A model generated the notes under the pieces. That model had not been told where the DNA came from. It saw only the letters and a list, made by a program, of their open reading frames with translations, and made no database searches. Source: Berberis thunbergii (Eukaryota; Streptophyta; Magnoliopsida; Ranunculales; Berberidaceae). Taken from it: 64,000 nucleotides of DNA. Both the position numbers and the translations under genes were made by a program. Positions within the stretch are counted from its first letter, which is position 1; each line of letters opens with the position of its first letter. The stretch spans positions 558,001 to 622,000 of the forward strand of contig QNQO01000221.1 of assembly GCA_003290165.1 (NCBI GenBank), read 5' to 3'. Shown here in pieces: positions 44,243 through 53,033 of this stretch.

Positions 44243-47186
44243 CTAACCTTCTAATAGGCACTTGAGGTTGAAAAGCCCCTCTGCAGATATGCTCCTTCGC
44301 ACTCTGGTTCTGCTGATCACAACATTGGGAGCCAGTTCAGAGTGAAAGCACACTATCACTATTGTCAGGTTGTCTATCGCCCCTCGCTTGATTGCCTCTT
44401 CAACCACTTCCTTGCAGCACAGCTTGATATTGTTATGCTCTTGTAGTCTCCTTCTGGTGAAGTCTACAGCATTTTGGCTCGTAAATACATCCCATATTCC
44501 GTCACTACCGATAATCAAGAACTCGTCCTCTTTAGTTAGGGTGATCAACTTTAGTTCTGGTTCAGCACTCAAAGGTCCATCCTTTTCACTGATTTCCTTC
44601 AAACCCTCGATGTGCCAGTCACCAAGAGCTCGAGTGACACCCAACTGCCCATTCAAATAGCCATCATCAATGTACCCACCCAAGGATTCAATTCGCTTCC
44701 TTTCCCCTGCCGAACAGGGTCTGTGATCCTTAGACATCTCCATAGCTACTCCTAGCCGTGACAGTACTGCTCGGCAGTCTCCTGCATTTGCTACTAAAAG
44801 AGATCTGTTTAAACAATTTGAAGTCATTAGTCTGCTTATCAAACAACCTGTAATCAAAGAGTTAGCAGACTCCACTGATGCAAGGCAAGCGCGACCGAGG
44901 ACCACAAGGCCTATGGATAAAGGACTGGTACCTGCTAGTAATGGAGACTTCAACCCATGGCAGAGGAGTCTCGAATCTGTGACCTCCTTACAGGGGGAGG
45001 GTATATATCAACTACCCAACCAAACAGGTATTTAAGGGAACGACTAAATGAATTGCTGAGACACAAATTAAAAGAGAAAAGAAGTACAGAGAAATAACAT
45101 AATTCCTAAGGTTAAGGTGAATGGGACTTGCCTTCCAAATATCATTGCAGTAAGAGCAGTTGTGCCAGAAGATAGAGTGGACTGAACAGAACACTTTTCT
45201 GCAAAAGCGGTATCTGTGTGGACAAACGATCTTGTGACAACTTTCTCAAGTTTCAAGGGGAAGTCGGCATCCTGAGCAATTACTCTTGGTAAATTGTCAC
45301 GAACATAATCGGCTGCACCTTTTCCTCCATGCCCATCAAATACCTGTTAGCACAATCAATTTAAAAACTGTGTTTGAGATTTTGTTCAGAATACATTTGG
45401 TTTCAAGTTTGTGTAACTATCACGAACTTCAATTTGTTCAATAACCGCTACAGCTGAAACTACTACAATATTAGACCATTTCCTAATTCTCTGAAATATG
45501 TTCAAGTCATTGAAGCCGCTTAGCTGTGGAAGGTGGTTTATTGCTTATAAGCATATCCCTTATTATGAGCTTAAGCACTAGATCAGCAGCTGTAAAAATC
45601 AGCTGAACAAGAGAAAAACTTACGCCATAGAAGGAAATTGCTTCCTCATCAAGGAAACCACCACCAAAATTCTTTGCAGGGTCAGTGATGCAGACATGGG
45701 CATCATCCATTTGCGGACGACATCCAATATCAGACCATTCTCCTGATCGGATGGTGGGGAGAAAGTTCTTTAGTTGGTGCTGTTGGTCATCAATAATTGG
45801 AGTGCCCTCACAAATGCTTTCCAACTGAGAAACATAAAGTGAGAATCAGTAAGTCAAATAGGAAAAACAAATTTAAGCCATCTACATGCATATCAGTATA
45901 CTCTTGTGGCTTCACTGAATAAATAGGAGATATTAGACAAATCAATCAGTGTTATGATCTACCAATGGTAGTAACTTAGCACTTCCATTCTAGCTTGGTT
46001 CAAGGTTACTGTTGAAATTATGCTAAAGTCACAGATTTGGTCTGTTTTCATGGATGTGATTTGTTTCACTGTGATGAAAAGCAGAAAACACGAGAACATA
46101 ATAGGGTCCTTTCTATGAAACAGTCATGCATTAGCGTTTTGACAAAAGTACATTCTAGTACCACACGTTTTTTTTTTTGGTTTTGTTTAATAAACAACTC
46201 ATTTAAACACACGAATTGAACTCACCGTTGATTAATGTAAAAAAGTTGCTTAAGGGTGTGTTTGATCTTTGTTTTCCATGAAAAAGTTTAACTACTGAAA
46301 AGATCATGGATGAGAAGAGAGAAGTGGGGGTGACCTCCCACCACCTGGCACATATCTTCTATCAAAACATATATTCTCTCAAAATCATGGAAAAAACAAT
46401 GTGGGGACCTAAGAAATCTTCTCCATGAAGAAGAAAAAAAAAATGGTTATCTTCGTTATCATCGTCATTGGAGGAAAACTATTCTGGCTCTCTCTCATCT
46501 CAACTAATTAACACACCCTTAGGGTGTATTTGGTTGCATGAATTCCTATGTCATGAGAATTCATGAGAAGACTCTTACATTTTAGGCTAAATTGATGTAT
46601 CTCTCCATGTCCACCATTTTGTAATCAATTATAAGAATAAAAGTCCTATGAACATGAGAATTTCACTCCTTAGGCCCCAAGGCATGTGATTTCAATATTC
46701 ATGAGACTTTTATTCCCACCATTGATCACAAAATCAAACAGGTATAAAATCAAACATCAAACAAAATCAAACATCAAATGGTGGTTGTAAAGTGATGTTT
46801 TAAATTAGCCTAAAATGTAGAGATCCCTCGTGGATTCCCTAGTTCCATTAGTTGTGAAGTGATTTCGTGCAACCAAACACACCCTAAGTTCCGTTGGTAG
46901 TGAAACTGGGCAAATCTATATCAAATTACTTTGGGCATCACAATACTAAAGAGGATGGATGATTTTTCTAGCACACCTTTGATGTTCCACATGGTTAAAG
47001 ACTATCAATGCCTTAGGTGAAAGCCACAAAACATCAATTGCTATTTGAGCAAAACAAAGCATTTTCAAAATGGGTGTATGTCATACCAAATCAAACAATT
47101 GATAATCAGAATTAGAGTATGAATCAGTTCCGAAAATTACTATCCCATTCCATGATAAATAAATTGAATAGTTTCAGGAAAAAAAA

Positions 47187-47225
<39 letters not shown>

Positions 47226-47363
47226 CGCTGGGGGAGTTCTTACATGAGGTGATTTTGTAATGGGGGAAGGTGAAGAAATCTGAGTGTGGGTGTTCATAAT
47301 TTCAGCTGACTGATCAGTTGAGGTGAAGACCTGCTGTTCCACCTGCTCTGCCTCCAAACACAT
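44243..47363 (-). CDS. Protein phosphatase 2C, four exons, 364 aa
   Basis: Metal-dependent Ser/Thr phosphatase (PPM family), similar in layout to the plant PP2C group that includes PP2C22/27. Exons on minus: 47363-47244, 45824-45624, 45343-45132, 44804-44243. Conserved motifs in order: RSGEWSDIGCRPQMDDAHVC (metal-binding aspartate), FYG then VFDGHGGKGAADYV across the exon 2/3 junction, SSGTTALTAM, VANAGDCRAVLS, LGVTRALGDWH, IIGSDGIWDVF, and IDNLTIVIVCF. All key acidic residues are present and the frame is intact. Intron 3 begins AAG then GCAAGT, a GC donor, and ends AACAG; this is the only reading that keeps the G-R-S-L-L-V frame. Intron 1 (45825-47243) holds two MITEs and a 39-base G run next to its donor. 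Upstream is the hairpin repeat array. Substrate and localisation are not evident. Confidence 0.95.
44840..45050 (-). mobile_element. Possible tRNA-derived SINE in PP2C intron 3
   Basis: On the minus strand TTGGGTAGTTGATATA (about 45022-45007) resembles an internal polymerase III A box. About 40 bases later CACAGATTCGAGACTCC (about 44981-44965) resembles a B box (GGTTCGANNCC). The spacing and the GTAAGGAGGTCA phrase between them are typical of plant tRNA-derived SINEs. The ends and target duplication are not resolved. Confidence 0.4.
46254..46518. mobile_element. Tourist-like MITE C (265 bp) in PP2C intron 1
   Basis: Begins GGGTGTGTTTGATCTTTG after TAA (46251-46253) and ends AACTAATTAACACACCC before TTA (46519-46521). 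The GGGTGTGTT ends match MITE B and MITE D. It directly abuts MITE D at the shared TTA. Confidence 0.55.
46522..46884. mobile_element. Tourist-like MITE D (363 bp) in PP2C intron 1
   Basis: Begins GGGTGTATTTGGTTGCATGA and ends CGTGCAACCAAACACACCC. The left flank is TTA and the right flank is TAA, both within the TWA target preference of PIF/Harbinger elements but not an exact duplication. The interior contains TTCATGAGAA-type words shared with MITE B. Confidence 0.7.
47187..47225. repeat. Homopolymer of about 39 G beside the PP2C exon 1 donor
   Basis: An uninterrupted G run on plus (C run in the PP2C transcript), starting 18 bases inside intron 1 after the GTAAGA donor at 47243. It follows a run of A. 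Such a tract is unstable, so its length here is uncertain. The proline-rich peptide read through it is not real coding sequence. Confidence 0.95.
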
Positions 47364-47506
47364 GGTTTTGATTCCAATAAGATGAATTACAGTTAAGGAA
47401 GGAGAACATGAGAAGATTGATGGAAGGCTGGGTGTTTTTGCACTCTGAGGACGGAAGATATTTCCAAAGAGGAGTGGCTGGGATGTTGTGTGCTTTGCTT
47501 TACTTT
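47364..47506 (-). promoter_or_regulatory. Presumed 5' leader of the PP2C gene
   Basis: This is the 143-base interval between the PP2C ATG at 47363 and the first hairpin monomer at 47507. No TATA box stands out. The true promoter must lie either here or beyond the GC-rich hairpin array and the retrotransposon. Confidence 0.35.
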
Positions 47507-47669
47507 TTTATGTCGAGGAAACCAGCGAGGAAACGAGCGAGGAGAGGGGCGTGGCGGGGTGGGAGCCGTCCACCCTGCTCGGGATGTATGCACAAAAATT
47601 GCAACATGCATCCCGAGCGGGGTGGACGGCTCCCACCCCGCCACGTCCCTCTCCTCGCTCGTTTCCTCG
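47507..47669. repeat. GC-rich hairpin monomer, left (isolated) copy
   Basis: Begins ATGTCGAGGAAACCAGCGAGG. The arms GGGTGGGAGCCGTCCACCC and GGGTGGACGGCTCCCACCCC face each other across an ACAAAAATTGCAAC loop. It ends at CCTCG (47665-47669), the target duplication of gypsy element 2. It is the same monomer as in the array at 50913-52672. Confidence 0.9.
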
Positions 47670-47959
47670 TAATAGAGACCTTGACCTTTTGATTGGAGAT
47701 CAAACCACCTAGATCCTTTGATTGGGGATCAGCCACCAAATAAATTAAATAAAACTTGTATTGCTTGCTTAAACTCTATTACATCATATGTATTTATAAC
47801 TGAAAGCAAAGAATACTACTTCCTAATTGAATTCAATCCTAATTCTAATCAAACAATAATTCCTAATTCAAAACAAGCTAATATTCCCTAATTAAAATAT
47901 TGTTATAACTAAGACATTCTAATCTCAAGTAAATACTAAATAGGATTAGTATCCTAACA
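47670..47959 (-). repeat. 3' LTR of Ty3/gypsy element 2 (290 bp)
   Basis: In element orientation it starts TGTTAGGATACTAATCC (47959 downwards) and ends GGTCTCTATTA (47670). It is the same length as the 5' LTR and differs at about four positions. Flanked on the outside by CCTCG. Confidence 0.93.
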
Positions 47960-48333
47960 TCCCACGCCGCCTGAAACAAGGCTTGTCCACAAGCCTGAAA
48001 ATCAGAAAAACGTACACAAACTGCTCGTAGTCTTTCCAAGTAGCTTCCTCCACAGGGGCCGGTCGACTTGATAAGCCAGCATGTAGTTTCTCTGGTCCAC
48101 TTGATAAGCTAGCGGTCCTGAATAGTGAATTTAGTAAGGGCTCGATAATCAACACACATGCGCCAATAGCTATCCTTCTTTTTAACCAAGAGAACTGATG
48201 AAGAATAAGGATTGGAACTGGTTTGAATAAGGCATGCAACCTTCAATTTAGATACAACGTTATCAAAGTCGATCGTTTGAAAGTGAGGATAACAATATGG
48301 TCGAACAGTTACTGGAGAATCAACTGGTAACAT
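47960..48333 (-). pseudogene. Gypsy element 2 pol remnant: RT start joined to chromodomain-like end
   Basis: The minus strand gives LPVDSPVTVRPYCYPHFQ, then SNPYSSSVLLVKKKDSYWRM with CVDYRALTKFTIQDR, which is the beginning of a gypsy reverse transcriptase. In another frame it continues to RPAPVEEATWKDYEQFVYVF, like the C-terminal chromodomain region of chromoviruses. The junction near 48105 marks an internal deletion of several kilobases. Catalytic RT residues are absent. Confidence 0.75.
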
Positions 48334-48450
48334 CGAGATATGATGAGCATGTGATCGGCCAGGGGAAAGGGTGATGGGATTGCCAACATCATCTGAAAAT
48401 TCAGCAACAAGTAGCGGAACGACATCAGGAATGGAAGCGCCTAGGGCAAC

Positions 48451-49890
48451 TTACTGACTTAATTGTAAAATAATGTCGTGATGCTCCTGTTGTAATGAAC
48501 GATGGACCGGGGTATTAGCCAAGACCATAGGAGAATTGTCGCCAAATAATGTATAAATACGATTTGCCACCGAGAATGTCATAATCAGCTTGGAAAAGTC
48601 CCAAGTAATAAGACCCAAAGAGCGAAGCCATTCAACACCTAGAACCACATCACATCCAGTGATACCAAGAAGTAAAAAGTGGCCGTGGAACTCATAATCT
48701 TGTAATTGAAGGAAAACATCCCGACAATAGCCAGGACTATGCAAATGACCACCATCCGCAAGCATGACGCGTAAAACACCATCGTCGTGGAATGGAAACC
48801 CACATTGTTTGGCAAAAGACGGGTGCAAAAAATTATGAGTTGAACCAGAGTCAACTAGGACAGTGACAGACATGTGTTTTAATTGTCCAGTAATACGCAT
48901 GATATCAGGCCGTGGGGACCCGAGAAGAGCATGAAGAGAAATCCCTAGAGGAGGTTCAGATAAAGTATGATTCAAAACAGGAGGGTCAGCATCAGAAACG
49001 TCTTCTTCTTCCTTATTACCCTCAAGGAGCAAAACGTGGGGCTGAGGACAACGATGGCCACACTTATAAACTTCATCGCAGTTAAAGCAAAGTCCTTTGG
49101 CACGACGTTCTTGTTGTTCAGCCCATGACAGACGTTTAACACCTGCTGAGATACTAGTAACTGGCGTTGAAGGATTTGTAGCAGGCACTGGGTTAGCAAA
49201 ATGTTGGACATGCCCTTTAGATCGAGTAGCATTAATGGCATCTTCTTGACATAAAGCCAACTCAAAAGCATGTGTAATACTGGTAGGGTGTAACATCCGA
49301 ATGCCTGCTTGAATATCAACACGCAAACCTGATAGAAACATGCTAATCTGATGTGGTTCAGATAACCCGGGCACCAAATTAGATAGCTTTTCGAACTCGG
49401 TAATAAATGAACGAACTGTGCCTCGTTGTACTAACTTGGAAAGAGAACTACACGGGTCGATATGCTCGGGAGAACCAAAGCGAGAGCAAAGAGCTTTCGA
49501 AAACTGTGGCCACGTTAGTGTGCCGAGTGATTGGCGAATCCATCGATACCAAGAGTTGGCATCACCCTGAAGGTGAAGAGCGGCAACGGGTAGCATCTGC
49601 TCGCTGGAAAGGCCATTGAGTTCCTGGTACTGCTCGGCCTGAAATAACCAACCATACGGATCAGTTCCGTCGAAACGGGGTAAATCAATACGGAGGCCCT
49701 TGTCCGAAATAGGAATAATTGGCCGTTGTGGATCCGGTGGAACATACGGTGCTGGCCGACCTGGTTGGAGATTCCGTAATGCCTCTAGAATAGTGGCATT
49801 GGTGGTCTCAAGTGAGTGGAGGTGGGAAGAAAGCCCTGCAACTTGAGCAGTAAGATCATTGACCTGCTCTTGCAATTCAGCAACCGTCAT
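48451..49890 (-). CDS. Gypsy element 2 gag-protease, intact 479-aa open frame
   Basis: Retrotransposon polyprotein N-terminal part. MTVAELQEQVNDLTAQVAGL begins a coiled-coil segment. The gag core has LPRFDGTDPYGWLFQAEQYQ, PVAALHLQGDANSWYRW, LTWPQFSKALCSRFGS and GTVRSFITEFEKLSNLVPGL. A zinc knuckle reads C-F-N-C-D-E-V-Y-K-C-G-H-R-C, and an aspartic protease has the active site VLVDSGSTHNFL followed by GCDVVLGVEWLRSLG. The frame is closed by a stop at 48451, just before the reverse transcriptase region in another frame. It could still be translated, but the element lacks the enzymes to move by itself. Confidence 0.92.
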   Translation of the reverse strand: MTVAELQEQVNDLTAQVAGLSSHLHSLETTNATILEALRNLQPGRPAPYVPPDPQRPIIPISDKGLRIDLPRFDGTDPYGWLFQAEQYQELNGLSSEQMLPVAALHLQGDANSWYRWIRQSLGTLTWPQFSKALCSRFGSPEHIDPCSSLSKLVQRGTVRSFITEFEKLSNLVPGLSEPHQISMFLSGLRVDIQAGIRMLHPTSITHAFELALCQEDAINATRSKGHVQHFANPVPATNPSTPVTSISAGVKRLSWAEQQERRAKGLCFNCDEVYKCGHRCPQPHVLLLEGNKEEEDVSDADPPVLNHTLSEPPLGISLHALLGSPRPDIMRITGQLKHMSVTVLVDSGSTHNFLHPSFAKQCGFPFHDDGVLRVMLADGGHLHSPGYCRDVFLQLQDYEFHGHFLLLGITGCDVVLGVEWLRSLGLITWDFSKLIMTFSVANRIYTLFGDNSPMVLANTPVHRSLQQEHHDIILQLSQ

Positions 49891-50608
49891 GATGATTGAA
49901 ATTGAAAGAAATCGGTGAATTCTGGAGTCGAGGAAGCGCTTTAAACAGGGAGCGAGGAGTTGGATGAAGTGCTGTTGGACGAAGCTCGGAGAGTGCTAGA
50001 ATTAGGCCTCGCTGGAACCTGGAATCAGGAATCGATGAAGCTGGATCCGTAGAAGAAGAAGAGGCGCTGAAACGGGAAGCACTGCAATTGGGGGAAGCGC
50101 GGAAGGAAGGATGAACAAAGCTCTGGCGAAGGGTTGCTGAGGCGAGGCGGAGCGGTGCTGTTGCGAGGGCGAAGGAGGCTGATGCGATGGCGGAAAGGTG
50201 TTGTTGCGAGGGCGAGGGGGCTGAACAAGGCTCTGGCGAAGGGGTGCGGAGGCCGGAGGGGGGTAGTTGAGAGGGCGAAGGGGGCGGAAGTGATGGCGGA
50301 GTGGTGCTGTTGCCAGGGCGAAGGGGTGCTATTGCGAGGGCGAGGGGTGATGTTGTGAAGCGGTGCTGCGGCGGAGGGAGCTGTTGCGAGGGCGGAGGGG
50401 TGCTGTTGCGAGGGCCAAGGGGCCGATGCGATGGCGGTTGCTACGAAGGGATCTGAATCGGAGATGATGCTGAGGATGATGGCGACGACAGAGCTGTTGC
50501 GAGGTAAATTTTTTTTTTTTGTGGGGATGAAAATCTGGGAGATCGGAGGTTGTGTGGAGGGTGAAGAATGAAGGAACAAGAAAAAAAATTTGGCTCATAA
50601 TCGATGAT
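49891..50608 (-). other. Gypsy element 2 leader between PBS and gag
   Basis: This untranslated leader is rich in GCGAGGGCGAAGG-type repeats on plus. The minus-strand proline/serine/alanine-rich open frames are by-products of these short repeats. No separate gene is seen. Confidence 0.6.
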
Positions 50609-50620
50609 GCTCTGATACCA
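50609..50620 (-). other. Primer-binding site of gypsy element 2 (initiator tRNA-Met)
   Basis: On the minus strand TGGTATCAGAGC lies 2 bases after the 5' LTR, an exact match to the usual plant PBS complementary to initiator methionine tRNA. Confidence 0.92.
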
Positions 50621-50622
50621 GA

Positions 50623-50912
50623 TAATAGAGACCTTGACCTTTTGATTGGAGATCAAACCACCTATATCCTTTGATTGGGGATCAGCCACCAAATAAATTA
50701 AATAAAACTTGTATTGCTTGCCTAAACTCTATTACATCATATGTATTTATAACTGAAAGCAAAGAATACTACTTCCTAATTGAATTCAATCCTAATTCTA
50801 ATCAAACAATAACTCCTAATTCAAAACAAGCTAATATTCCCTAATTAGAATATTGTTATAACTAAGACATTCTAATCTCAAGTAAATACTAAATAGGATT
50901 AGTATCCTAACA
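50623..50912 (-). repeat. 5' LTR of Ty3/gypsy element 2 (290 bp)
   Basis: Near-identical to 47670-47959. Visible differences are CCTATATCC versus CCTAGATCC, GCTTGCCTAAA versus GCTTGCTTAAA, AATAACTCC versus AATAATTCC, and ATTAGAATATT versus ATTAAAATATT. Confidence 0.93.
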
Positions 50913-52672
50913 CCTCGCCCGTTTCCTCTCTCTCTAGCCTCACTCTTGTGAAAGGGGAATTCTAAATGTCGAGGAAACCAGCGAGAAGAGGGACGTGGCG
51001 GGGTGGGAGCCGTCTATCCCGCTCGGGATGCGCACACAAAAATTGCAACACGCATCCCGAGCGGGATGGACGGCTCTCACCCCGCCACGTCCCTCTCCTC
51101 GCTCGTTCCCTCCCCCGTTTCCTCGCTCTCTAGCCTCACTCTTGTGAAAGGGGAATTCTAAATGTCGAGGAAACCAGCGAGGAGAGGGACGTGGCGGGGT
51201 GGGAGCCGTCCACCCCGCTCGGGATGCGCGCACAAAAATTGCAACACGCATCCCGAGCGGGGTGGACGGCTCCCACCCCGCCACGTCCCTCTCCTCGCTC
51301 GTTTCCTCGCTCTCTAGCCTCACTCTTGTGAAAGGGGAATTCTAAATGTCGAGGAAACCAACGAGGAGAGGGACGTGGCAGGGTGGGAGCCGTCCACTCC
51401 GCTCGGGATGTGTGCACAAAAATTGCAACACGCATCCCGAGCGGGGTGGACGGCTCCCACCCCGCCACGTCCCTCTCCTCGCTCGTTTCCTCGCTCTCTA
51501 GCCTCACTCTTGTGGAAGGGGAATTCTAAATGTCGAGGAAACCAGCGAGGAGAGGGACGTGGCGGGGTGGGAGCCGTCCACCCCGCTCGGGATGCGAGCA
51601 CAAAAATTGCAACACGCATCCCGAGCGGGATGGACGGCTCCCACCCCGCCACGTCCCTCTCCTCGCTCTCTAGCCTCACTCTTGTGAAAGGGGAATTCTA
51701 AATGTCGAGGAAACCAGCGAGGAGAGGGACGTGGTGGGGTGGGAGCCGTCCACCCCGCTCGGAATGCGCGCACAAAAATTGCAACACGCATCCCGAGCAG
51801 GGTGGACGGCTCCCACCCCGCCACGTCCCTCTCCTCGCTCTCTAGCCTCACTCTTGTGCGAGCGGGACGTGGCGGGGTGGGAGCCGTCCACCCCGCTCGG
51901 GATGCATGCACAAAAATTGCAACACGCATCCCGAGCGGGGTGGACGACTCCCACCCCGCCACGTCCCTCTCCTCGCTCTCTAGCCTCACTCTTGTGAAAG
52001 GGGAATTCTAAATGTCGAGGAAACCAGCGAGGAAATGAGCGAGGAGAGGGACGTGGCGGGGTGGGAGCCGTCCATCCCGCTCGGGATGCGTGTTGCAATT
52101 TTGTGCAACACGCATCCCGAGCGGGATGGACGGCTCCCACCCCGCCACGTCCCTCTCCTCGCTCTTTCCTCGCTCTCTAGCCTCACTCTTGTGAAAGGGG
52201 AATTCTAAATGTCGAGGAAACCAGCGAGGAGAGGGACGTGGTGGGGTGGGAGCCGTCCACCCCGCTCGGAATGCGCGCACAAAAATTGCAACACGCATCC
52301 CGAGTGGGGTGGACGGCTCCCACCCCGCCACGTCCCTCTCCTCGCTCTCTAGCCTCACTCTTGTGCGAGCGGGACGTGGCGGGGTGGGAGCCGTCCACCC
52401 CGCTCGGGATGCATGCACAAAAATTGCAACACGCATCCCGAGCGGGGTGGACGGCTCCCACCCCGCCACGTCCCTCTCCTCGCTCTCTAGCCTCACTCTT
52501 GTGAAAGGGGAATTCTAAATGTCGAGGAAACCAGCGAGGAAATGAGCGAGGAGAGGGACGTGGCGGGGTGGGAGCCGTCCACCCCGCTCGGGATGCGTGC
52601 ACAAAAATTGCAACACGCATCCCGAGGGGGGTGGACGGCTCCCACCCCGCCACGTCCCTCTCCTCGCTCGTA
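50913..52672. repeat. Tandem array of about ten GC-rich long-hairpin monomers
   Basis: The monomer (about 140-200 bases, most often near 180) consists of a spacer (CTCTAGCCTCACTCTTGTGA, AAGGGGAATTCTAAATGTCG, AGGAAACCAGCGAGGAGAGG) and a hairpin. The left arm runs GACGTGGCGGGGTGGGAGCC then GTCCACCCCGCTCGGGATGC. The loop is about CACAAAAATTGCAACA, and the right arm is the exact complement back to CCTCTCCTCGC. Arms are about 50 bases and mostly perfect. Hairpins begin near 50980, 51178, 51360, 51545, 51718, 51857, 52030, 52228, 52370 and 52545. The hairpin at 52030-52165 has a different loop (GTTGCAATTTTGTGCAAC). All open frames on both strands repeat the same palindrome and are not genes. Confidence 0.93.
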
Positions 52673-53033
52673 GGGAGAAAATTTGGAAGAAGAAGAAGAG
52701 AAAAGGAGGGAGAACTCTGTTTTTATAATTGGGTGGCTATTTGACTCCACCGAATTTGTAAGGGTATCCCACCAAAATAAATCCAGAAAATAATTTCGAA
52801 AAAAATCCAGAAAATTTTCAAAAATCATTTAAATTCCAAGAACTTTTAAATAATTTTTTAATTCAAAAACTCTAAAATTTAGCAATAAAGGAAACAAAAA
52901 AAATTACGGGGTGTTACACAATGTCAAGAGATTCTAAATTTACACGCTGAGCTTTGGACTCCGCTAAATTGGCCTCCGCCTTCAATAGTCTGTGTGAAAG
53001 CACAACCACATGAGATTCCTTTTCGATCAATCA
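52673..53033. other. Flank of the hairpin array
   Basis: A GAAGAAGAAGAAGAG purine tract (52685-52715) is followed by AT-rich sequence. No gene or recognisable element end. If the array was inserted into the PP2C promoter, this could hold the older upstream sequence. Confidence 0.3.

Larger units (their letters stand above)
47670..50912 (-). mobile_element. Ty3/gypsy LTR retrotransposon 2, young, internally deleted
   Basis: The element has 290-bp LTRs at 50623-50912 and 47670-47959, a 5-bp duplication CCTCG (47665-47669 and 50913-50917), and an exact primer-binding site beside the 5' LTR. The interior encodes an intact gag-protease, a short piece of reverse transcriptase ending at DYRALTKFTIQDR, then a C-terminal chromodomain-like scrap; the intervening RT, RNase H and integrase are deleted. 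It lies inside the hairpin array and in front of the PP2C gene in the same orientation. LTR identity of about 98-99 percent indicates a recent insertion. Confidence 0.93.

Noticed and set aside
47124..47243. Proline-rich extension of the PP2C N-terminus through the G/C homopolymer.
   Set aside because: A good GTAAGA donor ends exon 1 at 47244 and the PP2C frame resumes cleanly at 45824, so the poly-proline reading is intronic.
50025..50579. 184-codon proline/serine-rich frame on minus.
   Set aside because: It lies in the leader between PBS and gag of gypsy element 2 and consists of short repeated GC-rich words; no domain.
50940..52653. Many overlapping open frames of 66-162 codons on both strands (GGVGAVHPARDACC-type and TAPTPPRPSPRSFPR-type peptides).
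   Set aside because: They are by-products of GC-rich palindromic tandem repeats lacking stops; the same peptides appear on both strands and in several frames.
50913..52672. Regular repeats with spacers suggested a CRISPR-like array.
   Set aside because: The context is plant nuclear DNA, the repeats are long hairpins of about 120 bases, and the spacers are conserved rather than unique.
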